A stretch of 64,000 nucleotides of DNA from Sanderia malayensis. Taxonomy: Eukaryota > Cnidaria > Scyphozoa > Semaeostomeae > Pelagiidae. Where the stretch lies: NCBI GenBank assembly GCA_013076295.1, contig RQOL01000772.1:1860001-1924000 (forward strand). Reading direction: 5' to 3'. Below are positions 1 to 21,121 of the stretch, one piece after another (position 1 is the first letter of the stretch; every line of letters begins with the position of its first letter). The notes beneath the pieces were generated by a model. That model saw only the letters and a list, made by a program, of their open reading frames with translations, did not search any database and was not told the origin of the DNA. The translations under genes were made by a program, and so were the position numbers.

Positions 1-286
1 GGTACAAGGGGTTCATCTCTGCCAGCCTCGTTTGGTTTCTTCAGTTATGCATTAGATCACGCCCGTCCTCCCGCATCATTTTACCCACGTCACGTTGTTC
101 TACTTGCATTTGTTTCATTTCTACACGCTACCATAGTAACCTCTGCATCCGACTTCGCAACGAGTCACTCCCTAGCATCGCATCTAGTTGTCTTCATATT
201 CATGTATGTCATATCTACATATTTATAAGCCACAGTGTCTGTTTGGAGGTATCGACTCGTGTCCTATCTGAGAGTTTGTCTGCTTC

Positions 287-294
287 TGACGTCA
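287..294. promoter_or_regulatory. CRE-like palindrome upstream of SR-protein gene
   Basis: A perfect TGACGTCA palindrome, the consensus CREB/ATF site, lies about 118 bp before the ATG at 412. The rest of 1-411 shows no coding region and is probably promoter and 5' leader of the splicing-factor gene. The motif is seen directly; its use as a CREB/ATF site is inference. Confidence 0.4.
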
Positions 295-411
295 TCATCA
301 TTCAAACACATTAGGCCAGCTAATCGAATGTATTATTGTTTATAGTAACAATCTCGTAGTTTTATCTACACACTCAACGCCCTCGCCAACACACGAAACA
401 CGACAGTAATA

Positions 412-1849
412 ATGTCATCGAGTAAAGTCTACATCGGCAACCTCGGTCAAGAAGTCGACAAGGAGTCCATTGAGCAGGAGTTTAGTAAATTCGGCCCAAT
501 CAAAGATGTTTGGATAGCGAGAAATCCGCCCGGCTTCGCTTTCGTCGTTTACAACGACCCGCGCGATGCAGAAGAAGCCGTCCGCGTCATGGATAGTAAG
601 CGGATTTGCGGCTCCAAGTTGAAGGTTGAGCTATCGCACACTGCGAACGGCAGGAGAGGAGGACGCGGAGGAGGAGCAAGGGGTCCCGATAGAAGCGGAC
701 AGAGTCGTCCGGCAATAAGATACAAATCTCCACCCAGGATGCAATACAGCCGCGGTGGAGGAGGTTATGGTGAACGAAATAGCCGCGGGTCATCGCCCCC
801 ACGTGGACCACCTCGAGGTCCACTGCGAAGGAGTGAAGAAATGTTTGAGCCGCGCAGTTCTGGATACAGTGACAGAGATAGATACATCGCAGAACCACCG
901 TCACGCGATCGTTATTACGACAGAAACCCACGAGATATCGACGACGGCTTTAGGGCCAACGGCTATCGGCGAGACGGCCCCGGGCCGCATAGTAGCTACG
1001 ATAAATATCCACCAGAAAGATTCTCCGAAAGGTATGATGATAGGTATGGTGCACCGCCATCTACGGATAGATTCAGCAGGGGGGACACGTTTGCAGACCG
1101 CCCACCCCCAAGGGGCATGGAGCGTTTTTCGGATAGAAGATCAGACAGAGGCACGAGCGATCGTTACGATGACAGATATCAGGAATCAAGAATGTCTCGC
1201 AGATCACCACCGCCTCGTGGTCCAATGCCACCAAAAATGGGCAGGTTTGTCTCAATGTTGTCTCGTTATTTTATTTCTTCTCCGTCCTGGTGATCTCTAT
1301 TTTCTCCCTGGGAGTAAGATCCCAATCAGAGATGAAGTTCCACGTGGATATTTTGTCTCTGTAGACTCGTTTTTCCTTCATCTAAGCAGCACAGCTAATA
1401 CGTCAGGGCATTTGACCCTTGAGACAAAGACACCTCTTTTGGAACTTAACTATTAACTATATAGTGACTTCTGTGCGAACAAGAAAAGTGAAATTCTTTG
1501 TTTTTTCTTAGGATGGTTGCGAGGTCACCACCATCAAGACGAGGCGGAAGAAGCCCAATCTCAAGAAGGTGAGTCTTTATCTTCGTCATGTTTTTGTTTC
1601 TATTTTGCATTTTCAGCTTTTATGATCTGTAATACTTTATTTGGCTGAAATGAAATGAAGACTTAGTTAGACTTGCTGCACGATCATAAACCTCTTAATA
1701 TCCAATCTCATGCTTATATGACAAGAAAATGGAGTTAGCTTGCAAAGAGCTTTTGAATACTTCGAAGAGAAATAGCTTTTGGTTTTATTAGCTGAACATT
1801 TTTCACATTGTTCCGCAGTTTTGGAAGAAGTAGATCACCAATTCGTTAA
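412..1849 (+). CDS. SR-family splicing factor, SRSF3/SRSF7-like
   Basis: Three coding exons are supported: 412-1244, 1512-1568 and 1819-1849 (stop TAA), giving about 306 residues. The N-terminal 75 residues form one RNA-recognition motif with an RNP2-like VYIGNL and an RNP1-like PGFAFVVY. The segment [13 protein letters not shown] followed by [11 protein letters not shown] is typical of the SRSF3/SRSF7 (Rbp1, 9G8) branch. A glycine/arginine-rich hinge follows, then a long low-complexity tail rich in arginine, serine, aspartate and tyrosine with repeated DRY/DDRY units. The short last exons supply the classic RSP and RSRSP dipeptides. No CCHC zinc knuckle is present, so SRSF3-like fits better than SRSF7-like. 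Family members bind exonic enhancers and recruit the spliceosome in the nucleus. The first exon reads on past its donor for 16 codons, so intron retention would give a slightly different tail. An AATAAA at 2218-2223 is a plausible polyadenylation signal. Confidence 0.9.
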
Positions 1850-2223
1850 AGCTGGAGAAAAAAGGTGCGTTTTGTATTTTATAGTTTGTATTTTATTTCT
1901 ATTTTATTTCATGCTGTTTTCCTCTAAAATTCACAGTTAATTATATTTTATTTTAATCTAGGACCTCATATATGTCATGCTTTCATTTACAATTTAATTT
2001 CACTTCATTATTCATTTTACTTTATCTTCAGGTGTAAAAATTGCTCGTCTGTTTGGCAATGGACATATAACACAAGACTTGATATGACTTTTTAGTAGTA
2101 AGTTGTGTACGATATATTGGTTAGCGCTGCTTTTTATTGGCATTTCTAGGTATAATGCTTTTTATGCATGTAAGGGCATTTGGTATTTAGTTACTGTTCA
2201 AGATTTGGGAGTATCTAAATAAA
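1850..2223 (+). other. 3' UTR and poly(A) signal of the SR-protein gene
   Basis: Non-coding AT-rich sequence follows the stop codon. It contains possible 3' UTR splice sites (a donor-like AAG-gtgcg just after 1860 and an acceptor-like cttcag near 2030) and ends with AATAAA at 2218-2223. No other gene is visible here. Confidence 0.5.
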
Positions 2224-2539
2224 AGTCATAAAATCGTGAACGATCTTAAAGCTTTAATTTCGAGTAATTAGACTTAACTATAGAGTGTTTAATTATCTTT
2301 TTGCGAAACTTATAATTATGCTAGTATGCTACCGTTGTTGAATCAATTATCCATGGAGGATAGCAATTGAAAGGAGGCATTTTTAGTAGTGTCTTTTCTA
2401 ACATTTTATACTGGAAAATGCAAGAAATACAATACAGGAATATAGCTCAAGAAGCAATGAAGTGAAGACAGCGAAAAGTATTTTTCAAAGTAGTTTTCTT
2501 TAATTTGTGAAGCAAGAAATTTTGTGACGTTTTATTGTT

Positions 2540-2860
2540 CATAATTACTGCTGCAAATTAAACCAATCAGAATATCGCTAACAAGAAGAGGATATAGAGA
2601 ATATCTCTTGTAGCAGAACGGTTCATATCGGAACTAACAATTAAATTGTCGGAAAAAAGAAACATTTGTCAATCTGTTGTAACAAACTGGGTCCGTTCTA
2701 AACTATCTTTTGCAACGGTCAGATCAGCCATCCTGTGCATTAGAGGCTCGAGGAACAGACGTGGTAGAATAATAAGTGACGTTGACAACATTGAGATAGC
2801 CAACATGTACAAAATTAAGTAAAAGTATAGAAGTAAATGTAGTTCTTATATCCTATTATA
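2540..2860 (+). mobile_element. Degenerate transposon coding fragment
   Basis: About 2680-2800 can be read as an open stretch with the phrase KLSFATVRSAILCIRGSR, a type of C-terminal motif I associate with transposon-encoded proteins found in many copies in invertebrate genomes. It has no start codon and soon runs into stops, and AT-rich flanks surround it. It looks like a dead, truncated element. The family assignment rests on pattern memory only. Confidence 0.35.
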
Positions 2861-3133
2861 TTATTAATTTTGATGTTTTAATGTTATTTAATTGAATTTG
2901 AAATGCAAATAAAACGCATCCAATAAAAAAAAATCAGAATATCGCTACAACAACTTTCTTGGCATTTCCAATTAATTAATTACGTCACAATCAAATTTAT
3001 TTGCGTTTGCTTTTTGCGACGCTACGTTCAATCATAATTTCACTTGATTTTTGCTTTCACTAAAGTAAGCCACGCTCAAATTTACTCTTGTAAAGTTTTC
3101 AGAATTATTATTTCTTGACAATCAATCGTTAAA

Positions 3134-4495
3134 ATGATTCCAAGAAATCGTTTATTGCGAAGAAGAAGAAGTGGTAGCAGTGAGATTTCTTCTCACTCCA
3201 CTTCGTCATCGGTTCTTTCAAGAATCACAAGATTCTTCAGTTCACTTGCTTGTTGTTTTTGTAAAGCAGCAACAATGATTGCACCAGAAGAGCAATATGA
3301 AGATGCCAATTGCATCAATGGTAGTTTAAATGAAGACAACTTCATTGCATCTTCTGTTAGACCTCGAGATGGTATCTCGTTAAAAACACCCGGAAAACCA
3401 AGTAATCAGGACGATTGCAAGATTGAAGGTTTGTTAGAAGTTTAGATCAGCATAGATCAATTAGTCCATTGGAATTAATTTGTGATAGTAGATTGTATAT
3501 TGTTCTTTCGTTTGCAGATGTTGAATCAGAGACTGGATCTATCATCATACATGCCAAACCTGCATTATTGGAATCATCTTTAATTGATCAACATGATGAT
3601 TGTGACATCGAGAAGACGCCTTCTCACTCTGACCAGATAGAAGATCCAAAGTGTTCTTCTAGCTGTGATGAAAACGAGAGGATGAAATCGAAATGTGCCA
3701 ACAATGTTGATCAGGTTGATGGTGGCAAAGATTCTTCATCACGACTCAAAGAAGAAATACCGGAATCTGAATCAAAGTTACGATTCTTCAACAAAGGAAG
3801 ATTTGCTTTACCAAAAGAAGATGATTTTGATAATGATTATGCATTGGATATCAGCAGACAAGTTGTTGCAAACGTCGCGAGATCATTTGAAGACGTGAAG
3901 AAAGTTGGTCCACAAACGGAAGAAGATGTTTCAACAAGCTTAATAACCGCAGAAGAGATAATTAGCACAGATAATTACTTTTACATGTTCTTGCCATTTG
4001 GAGAAGTAACTGACTTGCAACGTCGCAGCCTACATCTATTCTTCCAAGGTAATCAAATCAACAACAATCAGACGTAAAGTTATTTATCTATTCAACTATT
4101 TCAATCATTTTACTTTATTCTTGGGTAATAATATTTTATCTAAGACCGCTCTTAATTGTAGCAAAAGATTTTTATGCCCAAGAAGATGAAAAGGAAGATT
4201 ATTATGCTGAAATAATCGAGGAAGAACATGATGACCTTGAACTTGATCATATTTTTATTAAGGTAATTTTATCGATTAAGATACCCGTGTATTTATCAAA
4301 CAAACATTAAATCATTATAATCGATTTCATTACTAATTTCTTAATAAATCTGAATTTGTTTTGTTTTGTTTACAGCATCAGCGTCGTCCATTTTACCCAA
4401 GAGTCTCTCGGGAAGTTGAAGAATATGACAGCATGCCTGATGAAAATGTGAAAATGGCTCCACAGTGCCCGATGGTCCAAATGCGGTGCTATTAA
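3134..4495 (+). CDS. Unrecognised acidic protein (four exons)
   Basis: Four exons join in frame with canonical sites: 3134-3428, 3518-4048, 4162-4262 and 4376-4495, giving about 348 residues and ending ...MRCY. I do not recognise the family. The N-terminus is strongly basic (LLRRRRSGSS), then serine-rich, then has a cysteine cluster (LACCFC) in a short hydrophobic patch that could be palmitoylated or membrane-associated. The middle is acidic and probably disordered, rich in Asp, Glu, Ser and Lys. The last third has a more ordered stretch around STDNYFYMFLPFGEVTDLQR and an acidic YAQEDEKEDYYAE segment. No transmembrane helix or catalytic motif is evident. Consistent splice phases and an AATAAA at 4542-4547 support a real gene. 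It may be lineage-restricted. Confidence 0.7.
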
Positions 4496-5099
4496 ATTGT
4501 ACATTGATATATAGCAGATACATTTAATGGAACCATAGTTAAATAAATATGAATCACTATATCATAAATGTTTATTAGGAATGCATTTCATATATAAGTG
4601 ACATATTTTAGGGACTTTAATATTATAATGTTTATAAAATTGCAATGAATTCAGAGATATATATATTAAAACATATTAATGTTTGTTAATTTGTTTGTAT
4701 TTAATCACTTATAAAAACAGCGCCACAGTTGATTATTATTGAGATCAGTGAAAAAAAAAATTTAATCACTTATTGACTTGTTCAGTTAAGTGTCGTGTCT
4801 GATAAATGATGTCTTGCATTGTATTATGAAAGTTCAAATGGTTGAAAGTCTTACAATGGTCATGTGATTGAGATTGACCAATGGAAAGAGTCCGCGACAA
4901 AGACAACGTGTTCATTTATTGGCGGAGAGAAATTTTTCATTTTGCATTGCACTGCTACGGAACACCTTGACAATCTCCTCGTGCAGCGCAAGATACTCAA
5001 GAAGTTAATAAAATTACTTCGTATATCAGCCAACGACTCAGTATATAGTATTTATTCATGGAATAATCGATGCAGTTTTTTAATTGATACATAATAGCA
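4496..5099. other. Intergenic region and SERCA 5' leader
   Basis: AT-rich sequence between the unrecognised gene and the SERCA start codon. It holds the upstream gene's poly(A) signal and presumably the SERCA promoter and 5' UTR. A 76-codon open frame at 4864-5094 has no recognisable features and is probably chance. Confidence 0.5.
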
Positions 5100-14864
<9,765 letters not shown>

Positions 14865-16080
14865 CATTATTGCCTAAATGAATATATTTGGATGCTTGGA
14901 AAGAACAAAACACCGGGCAAGCTATGTTCTTATTATTTTTACTGTTTCAAATTGTTTTCCTTGCACTAATGTTTTCAAACAACGGCACAGCTCTATAACA
15001 ACATTGAGTATACAATATATAAATATATCAATAATGTTGTTATTTAAATCTATGGGGACTCGAGAACCATCCCTGCTTAGTGTAGGATTGTTGCGTTCAT
15101 GCTTTATTAGCAGATGTTTAATTATCAAGTCAAAGCAGAAAGCTACTTAAAGTGTAACCGATCGTCTCTAGGATTTATTCGCACCTTAGTTTATACTATG
15201 ATGTAAAGTTTACTATGGTTGTATCATTATCGGCTAAATTTGTGTTTTTGCTCTGATTCCACTCTATTCCTGTCACAGCATTTCGTTATTCAGCGAGTCT
15301 GGGTTTTATTCATGGTCATAGCCTCGTATCAGGGTTTTTTTCGATTCTACTTCATGTAAGCAGAGGTATTTTGAGGATGAAACATGTGCAGTTGTGCATT
15401 TGAAGAATCTCCGTTGGAATTTTTTATTATTCTCAGTTGAGCTCCTTGTGAATAGCAATGTCCACAAGCAGCGTTTTCTCAATACCCCTTGCTGTTCGCA
15501 TTCAAATACCAATGCGTTGGTTGCCCGTGAAATACCATAAATAAACAGGATTATTATTGAGCTAGGAATGTTTTATGGAATGTTTCATTGTTTGCTGTTT
15601 CTCGTGCGTATGCTCATGCTCATTGGAAGAGTTGCTTTGTCTTACTATGCCTTGGGGATATGCATGAATTGAAGCTTTACGTTGTTAGCTCAGTAATTCC
15701 TCGTGAGTATTTAAGCTATGTGAATCGGTGGGCCTGGGCTCCAGTGACTTACAGCATAAAAAGAAGTCGAAAGAACAGCAAGTTACTCAGTCATTCAGTT
15801 GCAGAGCAAGAGGACCGGTTGCTGCTTCTCAAAGATGAAAGTGTTCATGGCTCAAGACCTTTGGCTGCTGAAGACTTTTGGCTCAAGACCTTTGGTTTAG
15901 AGGTCTACCAATGTAAACGTGATGTTATTTGCTCTATACACCACAGGCCTGGAGTCCTGTCTGCAATGTCATTTTGCATGCCGTGTACGCATGAAGGTAG
16001 ATAGTTATGAAATTCCTACTTGCTCCTATGAAATTCTGATTTCAATTTTCTCTCGTTGATTTCTTACATATGCGTTAACA
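14865..16080 (+). other. SERCA 3' flank and probable 3' UTR
   Basis: No family-recognisable gene is seen. A 138-codon open frame at 15588-16004 has uneven composition and an internal duplication ('ctcaagacctttggctg' then 'ctcaagacctttggttt' about 45 bp apart), and I do not recognise its product. The stretch is best read as SERCA 3' UTR or alternative 3' sequence. Confidence 0.4.
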
Positions 16081-16089
16081 TCCTGAATT

Positions 16090-16490
16090 TAACCATGATT
16101 ATTCGTTTTTTCTAGCACACCATGATGTTAAACACGATTTTGATGAAGATGATCACACGATGATGCGATGTAGTTCCACAGACACCTTTGTGGTGAGCAA
16201 AGTTTAATTACGTAAGTTTACTTAAAGTAGCAATGTTTTTATTTGCATGTCATTTCTCTAGCACTATAAATTAACCATCTGAATATACTATTCTGAATTA
16301 ACGATGATTATTCGTTTTTTAGCACACCATGATATTAACAAGATTTTGATGAAGATGATTATGTTACCAACACGATGATACGATGTGATGCCTCAGACAC
16401 GTTGGTGTAGAGCAAAGTTTGATTACGTAAGTTTATTTTGAATAGCCATTAACTTATCTGCATGTCACTTTTCTATCACTATAACTTGGC
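16090..16490 (+). repeat. Two-copy tandem duplication carrying acceptor-like sites
   Basis: A roughly 200-bp unit occurs twice (about 16090-16290 and 16295-16490). Both copies carry 'gattattcgttttttc/tag' directly before 'cacaccatgat', then an acidic-looking short open frame, then 'agcaaagttt.attacgtaag' and a 'gcatgtca.tt' block. Each therefore has a plausible splice acceptor (AG at 16114-16115 and 16321-16322). See findings for the possibility of alternative SERCA terminal exons. Confidence 0.75.
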
Positions 16491-16869
16491 GTAGAATATT
16501 TACTAAGCCCCCTACTCCAATGAGCCCCCATTTTACATGAGATTTTGAAATAATATATCCCTATCCCTATATAATCCCTATCAAACCATATCATTCCCTA
16601 GAAAGAAATTCTTCTGGATAGAGATATTTATATAACTCTATCGAAATTTGTATCAGATTTTATTATTTTCTATTTGTGGTATTTCTTTTAGGAAGAAGAG
16701 AATGAAGAAAGAAGAAAAGGAAAGAAGAAGAATAAGAGAGACTTCAACAGCTTTCAACAATAATTAATTAGTAATTATATAGTACTAATAGTACTATAGT
16801 ACTAATATACTGAAAGCATTTAATATGTTGTTCGTCTTTCTTCCTTCGATATACCTGTGCATTGCTTAC

Positions 16870-17240
16870 TTTTCTGGCGTGCTTAATCTTATGCTTAGTC
16901 CTATGCCTATTGCTTAGTCCTATGCCTATTGCTTAGTCCTATGTTTAGTGCCTAGTCCTATGCCTAGTCCTTAGTCCTATTCCTAGTGCCTAGTCCTATG
17001 CCTAGTCCTTAGTCCTATGCCTAGTGCCTAGTCCTATTGCTTAGTCCTTAGTCCTATGCTTAGTGTCTAGTCCTAGTGCCTTGTCCTATTGCTTAGTCCT
17101 ATGCCTAGTGCCTTGTCCTTAGTCCTATTGCTTAGTCCTATGCCTAGTGCCTAGTCCTTAGTCTTATGCCTAGTGCTTTGCCTAGTCCTTAGTCCTATGC
17201 CTAGTGCCTAGTCCTATGCCTAGTCCTTAGTCCTATGCCT
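16870..17240. repeat. Minisatellite of tagtcctatgcctagtgcc units
   Basis: A roughly 370-bp array of irregular units of about 10-20 bp, made of 'ttagtcctatgcctagtgcc', lies between SERCA and SmD3. No coding potential is seen in it. Confidence 0.95.
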
Positions 17241-17314
17241 ATTTTTGTTGCTTATGATTGCCTACGTGTTTGCTTATGCCAAGGCATATGCTTAGTAAAT
17301 ACGTTATGATTAAG

Positions 17315-17398
17315 TTATTTAATGCGTGGCAAGAGAAGCAGAAAAAATGTGACAACGACAATGAACAGTTTTATTATCAAAAAAATTGTTTTCTTCAT
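17315..17398 (-). CDS. Possible 27-aa single-helix micropeptide
   Basis: An ATG at 17398 opens a 27-codon frame ending in TAA at 17315. It encodes a short basic start (MKKT), about 20 hydrophobic residues (IFLIIKLFIVVVTFFLLLLP) and a basic end (RIK), an almost pure transmembrane segment. The size and layout resemble SERCA-inhibitory micropeptides (sarcolipin, sarcolamban), but I cannot show homology. A minus-strand transcript is plausible: TATAAAAG at 17798-17805, an exon ending at the consensus donor CAAG-gtaatt (17653), and an acceptor TTCCAG at about 17438 before an exon holding this frame. An upstream out-of-frame ATG cluster in the first exon argues for caution. Alternatives are a signal-anchor fragment of a longer unrecognised protein, or chance. 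Confidence 0.3.
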   Translation of the reverse strand: MKKTIFLIIKLFIVVVTFFLLLLPRIK

Positions 17399-17797
17399 TG
17401 AATCATGCGTCTTCCTTCTTCTCTCTTCAACCTGAACCTGGAAAAGAAAAATCCGTTCGACAAAAGACAAATTCATACGATCGAGAGCAAAACAGAAACA
17501 CAATTAATGTTTAAAATTAATATTTAAGCTATTATTAAGTGCAGGAAGGTATAAGTATTGGCCAAGTCACATAACTGTTGACACTTTAGTTTGTACTTGA
17601 AGGAAACTTTAGAAAATATCAGGTAATGGAAGAAGAAGTAACAGATAATTACCTTGAAAAGGTATGCGAATTGAGCTTTGGCTTCGAAGATGAAAACAAA
17701 CTGTTGGCCTGCAGCAATTCCGCCTTTTTCTTACAGCATCGACCATCAGCATCCTCTGCAACAAGACGACTGAATGAATGCCTTTGTTGCTGACTCC

Positions 17798-17805
17798 CTT
17801 TTATA
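17798..17805 (-). promoter_or_regulatory. TATA box candidate on minus strand
   Basis: The minus strand reads TATAAAAG here. A start site about 30 bp downstream (near 17770) would give a first exon ending at a good donor at 17653. This supports a minus-strand transcript that could carry the micropeptide at 17315-17398. Confidence 0.35.
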
Positions 17806-18248
17806 CCAGTAGCTACAAAGACAGGGCACCACAATTAACATTTTTATGCATATTTGAGATGAGTGCATGAAGTTGTGTCACCTCTGGGATTCAAAGACAA
17901 TCGTACATTTACAATATCAATGAAAATTTTCATGAAAAACTCTGGAATTCAGCAAATAAGTATCCAATCATATCGCAAAGTATTACAATGCATTTTGATG
18001 TTTTTCATGCAAGGAACCAAGGTTAATTATGACGTAGTATTCATTTCCAAACTATATTCTAAGAGCGCAAATTCAAACCCAGACTCCGGCCTAAATGAAA
18101 AAGTCAACGCTTGATCTTCGTAAAATAAATGATAGCAAATTCTTGTTTTTGAAATCTATCGTAATCGACTAATATTACTCATTTAATTGTTGATATCAAG
18201 GATAATTTTTGAGGTTGAATAATTTTTGTTTAAAACGAAGGTATCAAA

Positions 18249-18824
18249 ATGTCGATAGGTGTTCCAATAAAAGTTCTACATGAAGCTGAAGGACACACAA
18301 TAACATTGGAAACGATGAATGGCGAAGTTTATCGAGGAAAATTAGTCGAAGCTGAAGATAATATGAACTGTCAACTTACCCAGATCACGATGACTGCAAG
18401 AGATGGCAGGATTTCCAACCTACAACAAATATTTATAAGAGGTAGCAAGATAAGGTTCATTATTCTTCCCGACATGTTGAAAAATGCCCCGATGTTTAAG
18501 AGAATTCAAGGAAAGGAACGAGGAACAGGTGGAGTTGGTCGAGGAAAATCTGCTCTACTAAAAGCACAAGGTTAATATTTATTATTTAAGCTTTCTGCTT
18601 TCTAAATTGTTTGACCATGGAGCTTTGAAATAGTGGATTTATTTTTCTAATGTCAGGTCATTTGTAAATTATGTACCTAAGCAAATAAGTTCATGTGCAC
18701 TTGCAATTATTTTCCTTCTTTATTAACTTGTTGTAATGAAATTTTCTCATTTTATGCTTCAGTTGCTGCAAGAGGAAGATCTATGCCTGGAAGTAGAGGA
18801 AGAGGATTCTTTGCAAGAAGATAG
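18249..18824 (+). CDS. SNRPD3: Small nuclear ribonucleoprotein SmD3
   Basis: Two exons (18249-18570 and 18763-18824) encode 127 residues, against 126 in human. The start [16 protein letters not shown], the Sm1 motif around [19 protein letters not shown] and the Sm2 motif [21 protein letters not shown] match SmD3 closely. The C-terminus ends in an arginine/glycine tail ([11 protein letters not shown], then [19 protein letters not shown]), the type that is symmetrically dimethylated. SmD3 is a core subunit of the heptameric Sm ring on U1, U2, U4 and U5 snRNAs. PRMT7, a symmetric-type methyltransferase family member encoded about 35 kb away, has been linked to Sm-protein methylation, although distance makes this a coincidence of content and not an operon. 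Confidence 0.98.
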
Positions 18825-19339
18825 AACAAAGGACGATGCAAAAAAGAACATTGCTTACCATTTGAAACTGCTTACCATTTGAACTGAGAAGAGGCTCTTC
18901 AGAAACAGCCAAAAGATGTCAAGACAGACTTTGATCCATCCTTTAAGACATGGTCCATCTTCGGTATCATGAAGTTAGTTTCCTCAAGCATGAACAATAT
19001 ATTGTTATGTTATTATTAATTGAGTGAAATAGACACATTTTAGTAGCCGTTGTGAAATAGGTTAACGAGGAAGCATCAGTTTGTAATAAGTTTTTTTCAT
19101 ATTATGTAAAAGATATAATTGTATCAAGTTGTTTTTATAAATCAACCCCCTTTGGTTGCCTTTATATTATGTTTCAGCCAAGATTATGTCAGAAAAATTA
19201 TAGCATTGAAAATTGGGTGAAATAAGATGAGATTCTTGGACTGAAAGCATGCTTGAATCAAGTTGTGTCTCCCAGTACCGTAAACTTGGAATCAAGGACC
19301 TATATCTATCAAGCTATTAAACTAGGGTTATCTACAAAA
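18825..19339. other. Convergent 3' flanks of SmD3 and PEX11-gamma
   Basis: AT-rich non-coding sequence between two convergent stop codons. It holds a short direct repeat just after the SmD3 stop ('ttgcttaccatttga' / 'ctgcttaccatttga') and otherwise no gene. Confidence 0.6.
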
Positions 19340-21121
19340 TTAAGCTATTTTTACAGACTTGAGTACCGTGTCCAAAGGATGCAGCGTTTTATATAGCTGG
19401 CAAATTGATGAAATAGTTCCAAATAGACCAACAATTTCTTGTGGCAACATGCCTCCCCATAGAAAGCCATTTGGGAGCCAATGAATAGCATTTGCCATAT
19501 CAGTTGAATATTCACATAAATCAATCAACAAATATTTGTGTTTCTGCTTCAAGTTTGAAACCTGAACTGAGCTTTTGCAACAGCTATCTTCTTGAGTTTC
19601 ATCCATATCATTTCCAAACTCTTTCCTGAAAGTAAATAAAAGTAAACATAATATTTAATATTGTATCAAAATAGCTTCACCAGAAGCTTAAACATCATAA
19701 TAAAAATCCAATAGGTCTAAATAGTTTTTGAAACATTCTTTTAATTGATATTTTGACCTCCCATTTTGATTATGACATGTGAGATGTGAGGTTAAATCAT
19801 GAAATCTGTTGGTTTTTTAATAAGAAGTTAAAGCTTTCGGTTATCTTTATATCATTGAAATACTTATGCAAATTGATATTTTCAATCCAAATAACTAGAA
19901 AATTAGGGAGTAAACCTAGTGGCGTAGTCTTGTGGTCATGTGATTAGGTTTTTCCGTGAAAGCCAGCCTTTATGGGTTTGAACTCATGAATGGTCGGAAC
20001 CACAAACTGCAAGCTGTTAGCCAACTCAACTGCCCATTATTCCAAGGTCAGTAATTGAGTACCTAAAATATTTATTCTAGAGTATAACTCTGTGGGGCAC
20101 AAGTCACAGGTCCACACCAAGTGCATACGTGCAACGACCTGGGTTTATTTTAACAGATAGAATTGCTGGCCTGGTGGCTAAAGCCAATAAATCCTTTAAT
20201 ATAATGGAATCTTGATAAAATAGACTGCTCATATAAAAAGTTTCCAAACAAAATAAGCTTAAGTATCTGGTCAAGTAATCAGTACAACTAACACCTGTTG
20301 AACAAGCTTCTAATATGACTTGAAGTGCTTTGGTAGATCATTCAAGGTATTGATAAAGTAGGATGAGCTTTCAATAGTCAAGACGTTCTTACCAATTAGC
20401 TTTCTCTTTGATGACAACCTTTGCTTCAGCTTTTAAGAGTAGAATTTTTCGTATTGTTGTTAGGATTGACATGGAAAGTGATATGGCCCAAAGAGCACAA
20501 CCAAAATACCACAAATGATCAGATTTTCCTTTGAGAAGTCCAACATCTCGTGCCCAAGCAACATGCTCAATAGGATAGTACAATTGATCGACTGAATTCT
20601 GGATTATCTGGAAAACTCGAAACCAACAATCTTTCTCCTAATGAATGGAAAGTAATGGGATTAAAAACAAAACACGGAGGAAAGGAATTAAAGATATCCA
20701 GAAAATTTTATTAAATTAAATTCATGGTAATTGGTAGGCGTAGGCCATGGTAGGTTAAATTAAAATTGCATACGTGGCTGGCATGGCATCAATTAATAAC
20801 AATTGAAAACTCAAGTAACAACGCAAATAACACATGTATTACAGTAAATTTATTATGCAAAGTCACCTTTCTACCGAGGCCATATGTATAGCTCCACTTG
20901 AACATTGCCAAATCATCAAATAATCTCGTCAAAATTCGTAGGTTTGTGAACTGGGTTGCGAATACAGAGCAGTACTTTTCAAGTTTTTCATAATTGAGCC
21001 TTCTTGCTGAGTTGCAAAGCAATTCAAGCAAATATGATAGCAATCGTATGACCTTGTCACGGCCTCGGTAAGTCTCCAGAAGCTCAGCTAAAACAGCAAA
21101 ATTGGAAGATTTGGTCGCCAT
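19340..21121 (-). CDS. PEX11G: Peroxisomal membrane protein PEX11-gamma
   Basis: Three exons on the minus strand (21121-20867, 20637-20393, 19625-19340) encode 261 residues. Matches to the PEX11G family include LLETYRGRDKVIRLLSYL near the N-terminus, RLFDDLAMFKWSYTYGLG, DQLYYPIEHVAWARD, and the C-terminal ANAIHWLPNGFLWGG followed by IVGLFGTISSICQLY. Hydrophobic segments in the second exon (CALWAISLSMSILTTI) and near the C-terminus fit a protein spanning the peroxisomal membrane. The family shapes, elongates and divides peroxisomes. Its closeness to malate synthase and isocitrate lyase, both ending in peroxisomal targeting signals, makes this a peroxisome-themed neighbourhood. The second intron contains a SINE copy. 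Confidence 0.95.
19905..20190 (+). mobile_element. tRNA-derived SINE in PEX11G intron 2
   Basis: The head reads like a tRNA: 'agtggcgtagtcttgtgg' as A-box region and gggtttgaactc as B box about 60 bp later. A tRNA-unrelated body follows ('ggtccacaccaagtgcata', 'tagaattgctggc'). A diverged copy of the body sits at 6740-6990. The element lies antisense within a PEX11G intron. Confidence 0.65.

Noticed and set aside
4864..5094. 76-codon frame just upstream of SERCA
   Set aside because: No family resemblance and positioned where the SERCA promoter and leader should be.
15588..16004. 138-codon plus-strand frame downstream of SERCA
   Set aside because: No recognisable domain, short internal duplication, no clear splice context; more likely SERCA 3' sequence.
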